Origin: Rhodothermales bacterium
GTDB taxonomy: Bacteria; Bacteroidota; Rhodothermia; Rhodothermales; Bin80
Length of the DNA stretch: 64,000 nucleotides
Direction: 5' to 3'
NCBI GenBank assembly: GCA_951812585.1
Contig: OX638318.1
Span: 1,858,380 to 1,922,379 of the forward strand
This document shows positions 1-12,240 of this stretch, in pieces; the stretch's first letter is position 1; each line of letters opens with the position of its first letter. Below the pieces are notes generated by a model, which was given only the letters and a program-made list of their open reading frames with translations, was not told where the DNA came from and did no database searches. The position numbers were made by a program, and so were the translations under genes.

Positions 1-1
1 G

Positions 2-751
2 TATACCACGGGCGACCTGGGCGGCGCACTGGATTTTCTGCGCGAGTTGCAGGACACACGCGGCGAGGAGGCCGGCGTCACAGGGATCGTCTCCAAGTAC
101 TTCACCGTCATTCCGCCCGAGGAGCAGATCGCTTTCCTGGAGGAGCGGCTAGCAGACAAGCCGGGCGATCAGAAAATCATCCTCCAACTCTTCGAGTTGT
201 ACCAGCAGGAGATGTACCACGACAGGATGATGGCACTGGCACCCCAGGTGCTGGCCCTGGATCCGACGCCGGAGATGCTGCGGCTCTTGGCTAGGATGTA
301 CCTGGAGGACGGGGATGCGCCGCAGGCTATGAGCATCTTTGAGCAGCTCAAGGCGCTGCCGGACGTGGAGATCAAGGCTGAAGACTATTACAACATGGGC
401 ATCGCGCATCAGGATCTGGAGGAATTCGGTGAGGCGGCTTCCTTCTACCAGCAGGCGCTGGACGCCGATCCTGAGTACAACTCGGCTGAGCTCGCCATCG
501 CCAACCTGTACGCCACGGCGGCGTCCACATGCGGCATCGACGGGCGCGAGCAGGCTGCGGTGTTTTGGCTTATTGCCGATGCGTACACCCGTGCGGGTGA
601 TGCGGCGGGCGCACGCAGGATGCAGACGGCCTTTCCGACGGCGGAAGACATTTTCTATGTACAAAAGTGGACCAATGGCGAGCGCACGCAGGTGAGCTAT
701 TATTGTCGCGGCTTAACCATCAGCGGCAGCACCACCGTACGGCAGCAGTAG
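2..751 (+). CDS. Tetratricopeptide-repeat protein, 5' end outside the window
   Basis: The reading frame is open from base 2 and has no convincing start, so the gene begins upstream of the window and about 249 C-terminal residues are seen. Helical pairs with TPR spacing are visible, for example around DYYNMGIAHQDLEEFGEAA followed by a second helix with the A..Y..AL.ADP pattern, and an earlier pair around LLARMYLEDGDAPQAM. TPR domains mediate protein-protein contacts; no catalytic motif is visible. The C-terminal stretch past the TPRs (about 60 residues) has no recognisable domain. A rho-independent terminator lies about 100 bp downstream, so this is the last gene of its transcript. The precise partner or process cannot be told from the sequence. 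Confidence 0.8.
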   Translation, partial: YTTGDLGGALDFLRELQDTRGEEAGVTGIVSKYFTVIPPEEQIAFLEERLADKPGDQKIILQLFELYQQEMYHDRMMALAPQVLALDPTPEMLRLLARMYLEDGDAPQAMSIFEQLKALPDVEIKAEDYYNMGIAHQDLEEFGEAASFYQQALDADPEYNSAELAIANLYATAASTCGIDGREQAAVFWLIADAYTRAGDAAGARRMQTAFPTAEDIFYVQKWTNGERTQVSYYCRGLTISGSTTVRQQ

Positions 752-847
752 ACTCTTGAGGCGCTTGCTGCACATTGAGCCCAGGCCATCAGTATCACGT
801 GCCATGGTCTATGCAGGTGCAGCAGACTCTTGAGGTGCTTGCTGTAC
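743..847. repeat. Imperfect direct repeat across the stop codon of the TPR gene
   Basis: A unit of about 28 bases containing GACTCTTGAGGCGCTTGCTG (from about 743 to 773) recurs with three or four changes at about 818-847 (GACTCTTGAGGTGCTTGCTG). The first copy overlaps the stop codon and the second runs into the terminator stem. It looks like a local tandem duplication of the gene end. No function is evident. Confidence 0.6.
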
Positions 848-884
848 AAAAAGCCGGCCATCCCCGCGGGATCGCCGGCTTTTT
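848..884 (+). terminator. Rho-independent terminator after the TPR gene
   Basis: A perfect 11-bp stem, AAAAAGCCGGC pairing with GCCGGCTTTTT, closes a 15-base loop and ends in a T run. It separates the TPR transcript from the enolase gene, which starts 48 bp further on. Confidence 0.9.
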
Positions 885-913
885 GTTGCCGCTGGGCCGT
901 GCTGATCATTTGA

Positions 914-2236
<1,323 letters not shown>

Positions 2237-2240
2237 TGTC

Positions 2241-2528
2241 ATGATCGGCGGGCATTCCACGCGGTTCTCACGCATTGTTCTGCTTGTGGCGCTCACCATC
2301 CTGGGCGCACTGTGGTTTGTCTACTTTGACAGCTTCAGCCTGATGAAGCGGCGGCAGTGGAACCAGGAGTTCATGGAGTTGCAAGAGGAAAACGAGCGGC
2401 TGCGTGCGGAGATCGCCGTGCTGGAAGCGCGCCTCGAAGCGCCGCCAACGGACGAAGAGATAGAAAAGATTGCGCGCGAACAATATGGCATGCGGCGCAA
2501 GGGCGAAACGGTCTACCGCGTAGAATAG
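2241..2528 (+). CDS. ftsB: FtsB/DivIC-like septum formation initiator
   Basis: A 95-residue bitopic membrane protein: basic N terminus, one membrane helix (IVLLVALTILGALWFVYF, about residues 11-28), then a long coiled coil (QEFMELQEENERLRAEIAVL) and a small C-terminal tail with the motif DEEIEKIAREQYGM. That tail is typical of the FtsB/DivIC family, in which the coiled coil binds the FtsL partner and links early and late divisome proteins. The ATG at 2241 was chosen because it leaves 4 bp after the enolase stop and starts just before the membrane helix; a longer in-frame extension overlaps enolase and looks non-coding. The gene symbol is by family and position; DivIC would be an equal name. 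Confidence 0.88.
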   Translation: MIGGHSTRFSRIVLLVALTILGALWFVYFDSFSLMKRRQWNQEFMELQEENERLRAEIAVLEARLEAPPTDEEIEKIAREQYGMRRKGETVYRVE

Positions 2529-2534
2529 TAGCCT

Positions 2535-3527
2535 GTGCCAGCATACGCCGTCGGACTGGATCTCGGAGCGACCAGCATCAAGGCCGCACTCGTTGCGCGG
2601 GATGCCGGGATTGTGGAGTCGATGCAGGTGGACACCGGTGCGCGGCGCGGGCCTGACCATGTTCTAGGTCAGTTGGAATTGGCGGTCCGCGGCTTGGTCG
2701 GGCATGTACCGACGGAGCATATTCAGGGCATCGGCGTCGGGGCACCAGGCTCCGTTGACCTGGATCGAACCACACTGATCCGTCCGCCGAACATCCACGG
2801 CTGGGATCGCATCAACGTGCGACAGGCGCTGCGCGCGCGTCTCGACTGCGACTGGTCTATCGTTGTGGACAACGATGCCAATGCCGCTGCGCTTGGTTCC
2901 GCGCATTACGGTGCCGGTCGACCCTACGACGACTTTATCATGGTGACGCTGGGCACGGGTGTTGGCGGTGCCATCATCGTGGGCAACAAAGTGTTCAGAG
3001 GCACGAAGGGCGCCGCGGGCGAGATCGGCCACATGACCATAGACTACGCAGGCCCGCAAGATCGCGCGGGCGTGGCCGGAGCCATTGAGGCCTATCTTGG
3101 GCAGCGCTTTTTGTCGTCGCATGCCCGGCGGCGCCTGGACGCGCACCCCGACAGCGTGCTTTACGCTATGGCCGGAGCGGAGCTGGCGCTGCTGACGCCA
3201 GCGATGCTGGCGGCAGCAGCGGAGGCGGGTGATACCGGCGCGGTCGAAGTCTTGGCATGGGCGGGCCACAAACTGGGCTGCGTGCTTGGAAGTTGCATCA
3301 ACCTTCTCGATATTCGCGTGGTGGTCGTTGGCGGCGGGATTTCCCAGGCGGGTGCATTCATTTTGGAGCCGGCCCGCCAGGCCATCCTGCGCTACATCAA
3401 GCCAGGCATGCACGACGGAGTGGCCATCCTGCGGGAAACACTTGGCAACGAGGCGGGTATGCTGGGTGCTGCCTACCTGGTGTTTGAGCATGCCCATTCG
3501 CATGTGTCCGCTGCCAGGGGTACGTAG
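2535..3527 (+). CDS. ROK-family sugar kinase (glucokinase-like)
   Basis: 330 residues with the ROK/actin-like ATPase fold: phosphate-1 motif GLDLGATSIKAAL at the N terminus, the catalytic-Asp region VDNDANAAALG (about residue 115), LGTGVGGAIIVGN, GAAGEIGHMTID, and the adenosine segment VVVGGGISQAG. Members phosphorylate glucose or related sugars, or have become repressors; there is no N-terminal helix-turn-helix here, so a kinase is favoured. Odd point: the usual zinc motif CxCGxxGCxE after GEIGHM is missing its three cysteines (the segment reads DRAGVAGAIE). The GTG start at 2535 is 6 bp after the ftsB stop. The gene overlaps the start of the LptD gene by 26 bp, so the four genes eno-ftsB-ROK-lptD look like one transcript. 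Confidence 0.88.
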   Translation: MPAYAVGLDLGATSIKAALVARDAGIVESMQVDTGARRGPDHVLGQLELAVRGLVGHVPTEHIQGIGVGAPGSVDLDRTTLIRPPNIHGWDRINVRQALRARLDCDWSIVVDNDANAAALGSAHYGAGRPYDDFIMVTLGTGVGGAIIVGNKVFRGTKGAAGEIGHMTIDYAGPQDRAGVAGAIEAYLGQRFLSSHARRRLDAHPDSVLYAMAGAELALLTPAMLAAAAEAGDTGAVEVLAWAGHKLGCVLGSCINLLDIRVVVVGGGISQAGAFILEPARQAILRYIKPGMHDGVAILRETLGNEAGMLGAAYLVFEHAHSHVSAARGT

Positions 3528-6210
3528 CGTCACGCGGCGTTGGCTTCCTCGGGCATTCTTCCTGTTGATCCTGTGCGTGGCCACCGCGCCGCAAAGCAGT
3601 GCGCAGGAAGCGCTGACGCAGCCGGTTACCTTCAGCGCTTCCGATTCGCTCATCCTGCGCTTTTCCGATGAGACGGGCGATAAGGGCCGGCTGGTCGGGG
3701 CTGCTTCTGTCGTTTACGCTGATGCGCAGCTGGAGGCGCACGCGATCACCATCCTCTTTGACGAGGAGACGCTTGAGGCCCAGGGCCTGGTCGCCGATAC
3801 CGGTGTAGTAGGGCGGCCGAGGTTCACCCAGGCTGGCGAGTCCTTCGAGGGTGCGGCTCTGGCCTACAACATGGGCACGGGGCGTGGCCGCATCACGCAA
3901 GCCAGAACCCAGTTCAGCGAGGGATTCATACAGGCTGGCGTTGCAAAGGTGCGCGAGGACAGCACGGTGTACGTCCAAGGGGGCGTCTACACCACCTGCA
4001 ACTGCGCGCCGGACGAAATTCCTTCCTACTCGCTGCGGGCGGCAAAGATGAAGGTCGTGGACCAGAAGCGTGTGTACACCGGCCCGATCCAGCTTTACAT
4101 CTTCAATATTCCCACACCGATCTGGCTGCCTTTTGGGTTTCTGCCGTACCAGCAGGCGCGCCGCAGCGGGCTTCTGGCACCCGAGTACGGGGAGGATCAG
4201 CGCGGATTCTATCTGCGCAACTGGGGCTGGTACTGGGCGATTAACGACTACCTGGATTTTCAGGCGCGCTTCGGGCTTTGGACGCAGGGAAGCTGGCAGG
4301 TGCATCCGACATTTCGTTACAACAGGCGGGACCGGTACACCGGCACACTGGACTTCGACCTGGTGCGCGAGCGCAGTGGCGAGCGGGACGATCCTGATGT
4401 TGTCGTGCGCAGCAGCATTCGCCTGGCCTGGACGCACAACCAGACGCTGAGCCCGGGCGCGCGCCTGACGGGCAACGTCAATCTGACTACCAGCAGCTAC
4501 CTGCAGACCGTGTCCGACCAGTACAACGACAACGTGCGCCAGTCGGTGGGTTCGTCTGTGCGGTACAGCAAGCGCTTTGCGGGTGGTCGTTCGCTGTCGA
4601 TCAATCTGCGCCAGAACCAGGTGCTGTCGACCGGATCCGCGGATTTGGCGCTGCCCGAGCTGTCCTTTTCTCAAAGTACCAAGACGCCGTTCAAGCGTGC
4701 GGCTTCCACCCGTAATCCGAGGTTGTATGAGCGTTTGCAGTACAGTCTCAACTCGCGCGTCACCAACCGTTTCAACTTTACGCCGCTCAGCGAAGCGGAG
4801 CTTATTGCCCGCGGCGACACGTTAGCGGATGGCACGCCGGCGTCGTATGAATGGTGGGAGGTGCTCTTCGATCAGGCGCAGTACGAGCGCGCCACTGGTC
4901 GCACAGGGAGCCGGATTGATTTTCGCGCGTCGCACCGCATCCCCATCGCGGCTCCTTTTGCGATCAATGAGCTTCCGCTTTTGGGGCAGGTGCGGCTCAA
5001 CGTGTCGCCGAATGTGAACTACACCGAGGACTGGTATCTGGAAACCGAGCGTCAGACCTTGGATTCCACCGGCGTGACGCGTCGCGAGGATGTGCCTGGC
5101 TTCTTTTCTCTTCGGCAATTCAACATGGGGGTTTCCGCAAACACGACCGTATACGGGCTTTTTCCTGTGCAGCTGGGTCAGTACCGTGGGCTGCGCCATA
5201 CGGTGCGGCCGCGGCTCGGCTTTTCGTGGCGGCCGGACTTCAGCACATCAGGCTGGGGGTATACGCGTCCGTTGTACGATGTGGATGGCATGGTGGTGGT
5301 GGACACGCTTCAGAGCGGTGCGGTTATGCCGCGGCGCTATGGCGTGGTGACGGGCGTACCGTACGGGCTTTCCCAGTCCATTACGTTCGGCGTTGACAAC
5401 ACCTTCGAAACGAAGCGGGTCCGCGCAGATTCCACGGGCGACGAAGAGAGCCGGGTCATGAAGCTCTTCAACGTCAACCTCAGTAGCAGCTACAACATGG
5501 CGGCGGACTCGCTCCGGCTGGCGTCACTGCGCATATCCGCGCGCACCAATGTGCTGGGCAGGTTCAACCTGAACATTTCCGGTACGCTGTCGCCCTACGG
5601 GTTGGATGCTGCGGGCACGCGCATGGTGGATCGTTATGTGTTTTCGCTTCGCCGCTTTCGTTTTGCGCGGCTTACGCAGCTGAGTGTGCGCGGCGACTTT
5701 CAGCTTCGCGGGCGTGGGCGCGGGATGCGGCCAGTCCAGTCTGCGGCGCAGGCAGGGCCGCAGGATATGCCGGCGTTTGACGCTCCGTCGAGCGTTGGCG
5801 TAGGCAATCCTTTTTCGGGCAGTTCGGGCTTCTCGAGCGGCCTGGGCCAGTCCGGTGCGCAGGGCTGGACGCTCAACGTCAGTTTTGGTTACCGCATCAG
5901 TCGTCCATTGACCAAGCTGACGCGCAGCGCCACGGTCAACACGCGGTTCGGCTTTTCGCTGACGCCCACCTGGCGCGTGCAGGGCCAGTCGGGCTACGAC
6001 TTTGAGCGCGGCAAGCTGGTGACCACCACGCTGAATATTGCGAAGGAGTTTGAGTGCTGGGACATGGCTTTCCGCTGGATTCCTTTTGGCACATTTCAGT
6101 CCTGGGGCTTCGATCTCCATGTGAAGAGTGGCCGGCTAAGCGAGTTTCTGCGCCTGCGTCAACCCAAGTCCGAGCGCGACCGCCGTTTCGACCGCAGTTT
6201 GTCCCGCTGA
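3502..6210 (+). CDS. lptD: LptD-like outer-membrane LPS-assembly protein
   Basis: About 902 residues. A signal peptide is clear (basic RSVTRR, hydrophobic AFFLLILCVATAP, cleavage near SSAQ). The N-terminal part (about residues 40-190) resembles the OstA/LptA-like periplasmic jelly roll, with YADAQLEAHAITILFDEETLEAQG; the long remainder is rich in alternating aromatic/polar beta strands and contains LPFGFLPYQQARRSGLLAPEYG, as in LptD barrels of the Bacteroidota type. In this family LptD inserts LPS in the outer leaflet. A conserved-type cysteine pair (TTCNC) is seen near residue 165. Start: ATG 3502 gives the best signal peptide; ATG 3490 would add four residues. It overlaps the ROK gene, and nothing convincing follows for about 550 bp. 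Confidence 0.85.
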   Translation: MCPLPGVRSVTRRWLPRAFFLLILCVATAPQSSAQEALTQPVTFSASDSLILRFSDETGDKGRLVGAASVVYADAQLEAHAITILFDEETLEAQGLVADTGVVGRPRFTQAGESFEGAALAYNMGTGRGRITQARTQFSEGFIQAGVAKVREDSTVYVQGGVYTTCNCAPDEIPSYSLRAAKMKVVDQKRVYTGPIQLYIFNIPTPIWLPFGFLPYQQARRSGLLAPEYGEDQRGFYLRNWGWYWAINDYLDFQARFGLWTQGSWQVHPTFRYNRRDRYTGTLDFDLVRERSGERDDPDVVVRSSIRLAWTHNQTLSPGARLTGNVNLTTSSYLQTVSDQYNDNVRQSVGSSVRYSKRFAGGRSLSINLRQNQVLSTGSADLALPELSFSQSTKTPFKRAASTRNPRLYERLQYSLNSRVTNRFNFTPLSEAELIARGDTLADGTPASYEWWEVLFDQAQYERATGRTGSRIDFRASHRIPIAAPFAINELPLLGQVRLNVSPNVNYTEDWYLETERQTLDSTGVTRREDVPGFFSLRQFNMGVSANTTVYGLFPVQLGQYRGLRHTVRPRLGFSWRPDFSTSGWGYTRPLYDVDGMVVVDTLQSGAVMPRRYGVVTGVPYGLSQSITFGVDNTFETKRVRADSTGDEESRVMKLFNVNLSSSYNMAADSLRLASLRISARTNVLGRFNLNISGTLSPYGLDAAGTRMVDRYVFSLRRFRFARLTQLSVRGDFQLRGRGRGMRPVQSAAQAGPQDMPAFDAPSSVGVGNPFSGSSGFSSGLGQSGAQGWTLNVSFGYRISRPLTKLTRSATVNTRFGFSLTPTWRVQGQSGYDFERGKLVTTTLNIAKEFECWDMAFRWIPFGTFQSWGFDLHVKSGRLSEFLRLRQPKSERDRRFDRSLSR

Positions 6211-6759
6211 CCCAGCGCTCCAGCATCGCTTACCGAGCAGTCAGCAACCATGTATTCCGGAGCACCGTTACGATTTGCGCGCTAATCAAGTCATGTCACA
6301 GCTGCTGCGTACACGAGAAGCGTGTGGTGTGCCCCCTTCAGCCTGCGCTGCCAGCTTTCCCTGATGTTCAGATGGCTCTGCCTCCTATTGGCGAATACGA
6401 AAACGTCCCCCGAGCATTCTCCTTCAGTTCGTGGCGCACCAATCATGGTTAATGGCTTCGAGGCCGTCTCGTCGCCACAACTTCGGCGAAGAAGTGCTAG
6501 CAGTCTGCGTGGTCACAATAGACCCCTTCATGCAAGCACGATTCTATATGAGCCTGCCATTATACAAACGGCGATCATGGCCGATCGTTGCCAATGATGC
6601 CGCCGGGACCAACCGTGAGCAGTACGCACTCTCCGCAGACGAGCTTCAAGCGGCCCGCGGCGCGCCATGATCTGGATTTGCCCAAGCGCTTTGGCGAGCC
6701 CAGCTTCCTATCGCTCCATACGCGATCGGTGCTCGGCGTGTAGCGTGGCGAGAGCTAGG
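6211..6759. other. Intergenic stretch without a supported gene
   Basis: 549 bases between the LptD gene and the convergent nuclease gene. Short open frames occur on the plus strand but none has a recognisable domain, good start or coding-like composition. No repeat, tRNA or clear terminator hairpin was seen. Confidence 0.5.
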
Positions 6760-8043
6760 CTATGCCTTCTTTCCACGCCCTGAAATGCTTGGCAGCCAAA
6801 ATTCAAAGTCTACGCCGACCTTAGGCGACTGGCCCTTCGCGTTTTTGACCAAGGCTGCAAGCTTTTCGAGAATATTACTCTTAGCTGCGTTGGACAGATT
6901 CACATCGATGAACCCTTGTTCATTGCAGATTGGATGCCAAACCGCGGAGGGTCGGCCCACAGGGCGGGTGGATAGCCTTTTTAATTCGTTGACTTCCAAG
7001 AACTGCTTGGGGCCCTTTGCGTGCCATTCGAGCAGCCACTCTGCCACTTGCACATACGCTTGCTTTGCGTTTTTTGTAGGAAACCACTTGCGCCATGTAT
7101 TTGACTCATGATTAAACGTCCGCCAGGCTCTCGGCAGTTTGGAAGCCGTCAACTCACGGCCGTTGTCAAGCAGGAGGACATTGGGATCCAGGACACGTCC
7201 TGAATCGATTTCCTCTTTCGGCGGCCTGTTATCGTTATCGGGTTTGGGCTGTGGTGCTATCTCGACTGGTGTTTCTGGCCGCTCGAAGTGCTGCTCACTT
7301 GCCCACTGCGTCCAGGCCTGCTTCACTAACGCGCGCATCGATTGACTAATATGCGATCCCTTTTTTTCAAACTTATTCTCTTTCCAAAGGCAATCCAAAA
7401 ACCCTTTGCTTGGCTGCTCCAACGTTCTGTGCCACCAATGATCGAGCTTGAAAGTGAGCAGCCATTTCCGAGCATGGAACAGTAGCCTGCGTGTATCTGC
7501 ATTGGGATACTGCTCTGCTATTTCGAACAGCCAGCCAAAGACCCGTGGGCTCAGCCAATTCGCCTTGGTCACGTCAAACGTGATAAAGGGCTCTAAGCTC
7601 AGCGCATTGGTGTAGTCCAAGCAGAACCAGTACCAAACCGATCCATTGGTCCATGCCGCTATGTGGCAATCAGGCAGCTGATTGAAGTAGGGTCTTATCT
7701 CAGTCTTGACAGTGTTGCCAATAATTGCTTCTTTGGCTTTGGCTTCAATCACCACAATGGGCTGGTTCGCATGGTTGCGCAGGGCGTAGTCCACAGCGCC
7801 CTTTCTGCCATCGGGATAGTCGATCCGGAACTCTTTTTTCACTCCACCGTTGTACACATCGAGCGGCCACCCCAAGGCCGTCAGGAAGGGTTGTATAGCA
7901 TACAGGCATACTTTTCTCTCGTCCCTCGGTCCGATATGCTCCAGATTGCTGCGAGCCTTGTTCACGGCTTCCTCCAGATTACGGCGAAGCGTGTCCGCGT
8001 CTTGCCGCGATTCGATGTGTTGTACGTTCATGTCTGAAATCAT
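6760..8043 (-). CDS. Stand-alone type I restriction R-subunit N-terminal-like nuclease
   Basis: 427 residues. Residues about 20-150 match the HsdR-N class of PD-(D/E)XK nucleases as in COG4748: a helical start (RNLEEAVNKARSNLE), LTALGW, KEFRIDYPDGRKGAVDYAL with the catalytic Asp, and the QPIVVIEAKAK strand with the E-x-K pair. Such proteins share the DNA-cleavage module of type I restriction enzymes but lack the motor; no helicase, HsdM or HsdS gene lies nearby. The central part has many tryptophans and a linker rich in P, E and N (about residues 255-285). The C-terminal 140 residues (from KLPRAWRTF on) look like a separate unrecognised domain. Start ATG 8043 or ATG 8031 (MNVQHIE) are both possible. 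It may be a defence, effector or orphan gene; the function is inferred from the nuclease motif only. Confidence 0.72.
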   Translation of the reverse strand: MISDMNVQHIESRQDADTLRRNLEEAVNKARSNLEHIGPRDERKVCLYAIQPFLTALGWPLDVYNGGVKKEFRIDYPDGRKGAVDYALRNHANQPIVVIEAKAKEAIIGNTVKTEIRPYFNQLPDCHIAAWTNGSVWYWFCLDYTNALSLEPFITFDVTKANWLSPRVFGWLFEIAEQYPNADTRRLLFHARKWLLTFKLDHWWHRTLEQPSKGFLDCLWKENKFEKKGSHISQSMRALVKQAWTQWASEQHFERPETPVEIAPQPKPDNDNRPPKEEIDSGRVLDPNVLLLDNGRELTASKLPRAWRTFNHESNTWRKWFPTKNAKQAYVQVAEWLLEWHAKGPKQFLEVNELKRLSTRPVGRPSAVWHPICNEQGFIDVNLSNAAKSNILEKLAALVKNAKGQSPKVGVDFEFWLPSISGRGKKA

Positions 8044-8270
8044 TTTCGAGCCAGACTCAACTCAATATATGCAGACGCACACAGCAATGTAAAGCAACGA
8101 CGCCTGCCAGGCCGGAGGCGGCTTCAAGACCTGTCGCACTCAAACCGTCCAGGGTTAGAGGCAGGTGGGCAGCTGGCAGGTTGCAACCAAGTCGGCTTTG
8201 CGGCCGGATGCCCGGCCGACGCCAAAATGTTCGCCGGTGATGAGTGCGCACTTGCCGCCGGGGCGTGTGC

Positions 8271-10436
<2,166 letters not shown>

Positions 10437-10444
10437 TCAATCGA

Positions 10445-10463
10445 ATTGGTTCGGTCAACCAAT
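10445..10463. promoter_or_regulatory. 19-bp palindrome upstream of katG, candidate operator
   Basis: ATTGGTT and AACCAAT form a perfect 7+7 inverted repeat around CGGTC, 36-54 bp before the katG start codon on the minus strand. The position suits a transcription-factor site or the promoter region of katG. It does not match the OxyR or PerR consensus closely, so the regulator is unknown. Confidence 0.45.
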
Positions 10464-10561
10464 AAGCTGCTTCCAAGTAGGCTTCGTGCGCCCGCCATGC
10501 CAAAAGCACAGGCCGCAGGCCATAGTGTGGCTGCACTGGCCTGGCAACAGCGTGCTTTGGG

Positions 10562-10996
10562 CTACTTGCGGGCGGGGACAACCCAGGCGTCGGTCACAGG
10601 CTGAAGCCCTTCGTGCTTGAACATGCGGCCAAGATGACCGCGCACAAGCAGATCGGTGCCGCGACAACGGTCCAGAACAGACTGTATCAGAAGCCGGCCA
10701 ATACCGACGCCCTGCACATCAGGCTCTACGGCCAGATCAACGAGATAGCTGTACAGTACGCTGTCCGAAAGTACACGCGCAATGCCGACTAGGCGGCTGC
10801 TCTTCCATGCGGTGAGCACGAGCGAAGCGTGCTCGAACATCGTCCACAGCGCCGCTGGATCCGATACCGGCCTGCGGAGCGGAGCCCGGCGGTACAGCAC
10901 GGCAATACGGCCCGGGGTGAGGCCATCAAGTCCCTCACGGATTTCAATCTCGCCCGTGGCGTCGGACGATGCGGCGTGCTGGGGCGTATAGCGCAT
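10562..10996 (-). CDS. GNAT-family N-acetyltransferase
   Basis: 144 residues with the GNAT fold: LVGIARVLSD (strand beta4), LVDLAVEPDVQGVGIGRLLI containing the acetyl-CoA pyrophosphate-binding Q/RxxGxG/A motif, then LLVRGHLGRMFKHEGLQPV. It resembles small YhbS/YhfO-like acetyltransferases; the acceptor is not predictable. Its ATG overlaps the stop codon of sucC by one base (TAATG), so it is translationally coupled to sucC and lies downstream in the same minus-strand transcript. Confidence 0.85.
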   Translation of the reverse strand: MRYTPQHAASSDATGEIEIREGLDGLTPGRIAVLYRRAPLRRPVSDPAALWTMFEHASLVLTAWKSSRLVGIARVLSDSVLYSYLVDLAVEPDVQGVGIGRLLIQSVLDRCRGTDLLVRGHLGRMFKHEGLQPVTDAWVVPARK

Positions 10997-12168
10997 TATG
11001 CCGCAAGTGCCCGACGCACCTTGTCGGAAGCATCCGCAAAGTGGGTCGCAGTCTGAAGCGTCAATTCGCTCTCTTCCAGTACGCGGCGTCCCTCCTTTGC
11101 ATTAGTGCCCTGCAAACGGACAATAAGCGGAAGATTGATGCCGACCTTTTCGGCCGCTTCCACAACGCCACGTGCCACACGGTCACAGCGCACAATGCCG
11201 CCAAAGATATTCACCAGGACAGCACGGACGTTTTCGTCGCTTAAGATGATCCTGAACCCCGCTTCAGCGGTTTCCGCACTCGCCGTACCGCCTACATCAA
11301 GGAAATTGGCAGGATTGCCCCCCGACAGCTTGATGATGTCCATGGTGGCCATGGCCAGTCCGGCGCCATTGACCATGCAGCCCACGTTGCCATCCAGCTT
11401 GACATAGTTGAGGTGATGCTTGCCTGCTTCCACCTCCAACGGATCTTCCTCGGCTATGTCGCGCAGCGCGGCCAGATCCTTGTGCCTGAACAGCGCATTG
11501 TCATCCAGGGAAAGCTTTGCATCGAGCGCCAGGACCTCACCCTGCTTCGTCAGTACAAGCGGATTGATCTCGGCAAGCGAGGCGTCGCTGCCTACGTACG
11601 CGTTGTACAGCGCCGCGATGAATCGCGCCGCGGCCCGGGCCACCTTGCCTTCAAAACCCAGGCCGTATGCCAGCTGTCGCGCCTGAAACGGCAACAGTCC
11701 GCTCTCAGGGTCCACCCACGCCTTGAGGATTTTCTCGGGCGTTGCCTCCGCAACCTGCTCGATCTCCACGCCGCCCTCGGTTGATGCCATAATCACGTTC
11801 ATGCTGCGGCTACGGTCCAGCGTGACGCCCACATAGTACTCCTGGGCTATGTCCACAGCCTTTGCGATCAGCACTTTGCGAACGTGCTGCCCCTCAGGCC
11901 CCGTCTGATGTGTCACCAGGTTCATCCCCAGGATGCGCGCAGCCATCTCTCGCACGCCGGCGACGCCGCGGGCCAGCTTCACGCCGCCCCCCTTGCCGCG
12001 GCCGCCAGCATGAATCTGCGCCTTGACAACAAAACGCGTGGTGCCGTCCGCTGCAAGCCGCTGCGCTGCTTGCTCGGCTTCCTGGACGGTCTCGGCGACT
12101 TCGCCGCTGAGCACCGCCACGCCATACGACTCCAAGAGGTCCCTTGCCTGGTACTCGTGCAGTTTCAT
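10996..12168 (-). CDS. sucC: Succinyl-CoA ligase, ADP/GDP-forming, beta subunit
   Basis: 390 residues; the beta subunit binds nucleotide and, with SucD, converts succinyl-CoA to succinate with substrate-level phosphorylation in the TCA cycle. Signatures: MKLHEYQARDLLESYGV start, ATP-grasp segment KAQIHAGGRGKGGGVKLA, SLAEINPLVLT with acidic metal ligands, MVNGAGLAMATMDIIKLSGGNPANFLDVGG, and NIFGGIVRCD near the C terminus. No sucD lies in this window. The GNAT gene follows with a one-base overlap. LptF/G is divergent, its start about 72 bp away. Confidence 0.96.
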   Translation of the reverse strand: MKLHEYQARDLLESYGVAVLSGEVAETVQEAEQAAQRLAADGTTRFVVKAQIHAGGRGKGGGVKLARGVAGVREMAARILGMNLVTHQTGPEGQHVRKVLIAKAVDIAQEYYVGVTLDRSRSMNVIMASTEGGVEIEQVAEATPEKILKAWVDPESGLLPFQARQLAYGLGFEGKVARAAARFIAALYNAYVGSDASLAEINPLVLTKQGEVLALDAKLSLDDNALFRHKDLAALRDIAEEDPLEVEAGKHHLNYVKLDGNVGCMVNGAGLAMATMDIIKLSGGNPANFLDVGGTASAETAEAGFRIILSDENVRAVLVNIFGGIVRCDRVARGVVEAAEKVGINLPLIVRLQGTNAKEGRRVLEESELTLQTATHFADASDKVRRALAA

Positions 12169-12240
12169 TATGCGGGGGCTTCGCGAACAGGATCAGCCAT
12201 AAAAGGTACACGAAAGCAGTCTCACTTGTGTGAACGGCGC

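Noticed and set aside
3161-3657. Long minus-strand frames opposite the ROK and LptD genes
   Set aside because: Shadow frames from GC-rich codon bias; no domain, and the plus-strand genes are clear.
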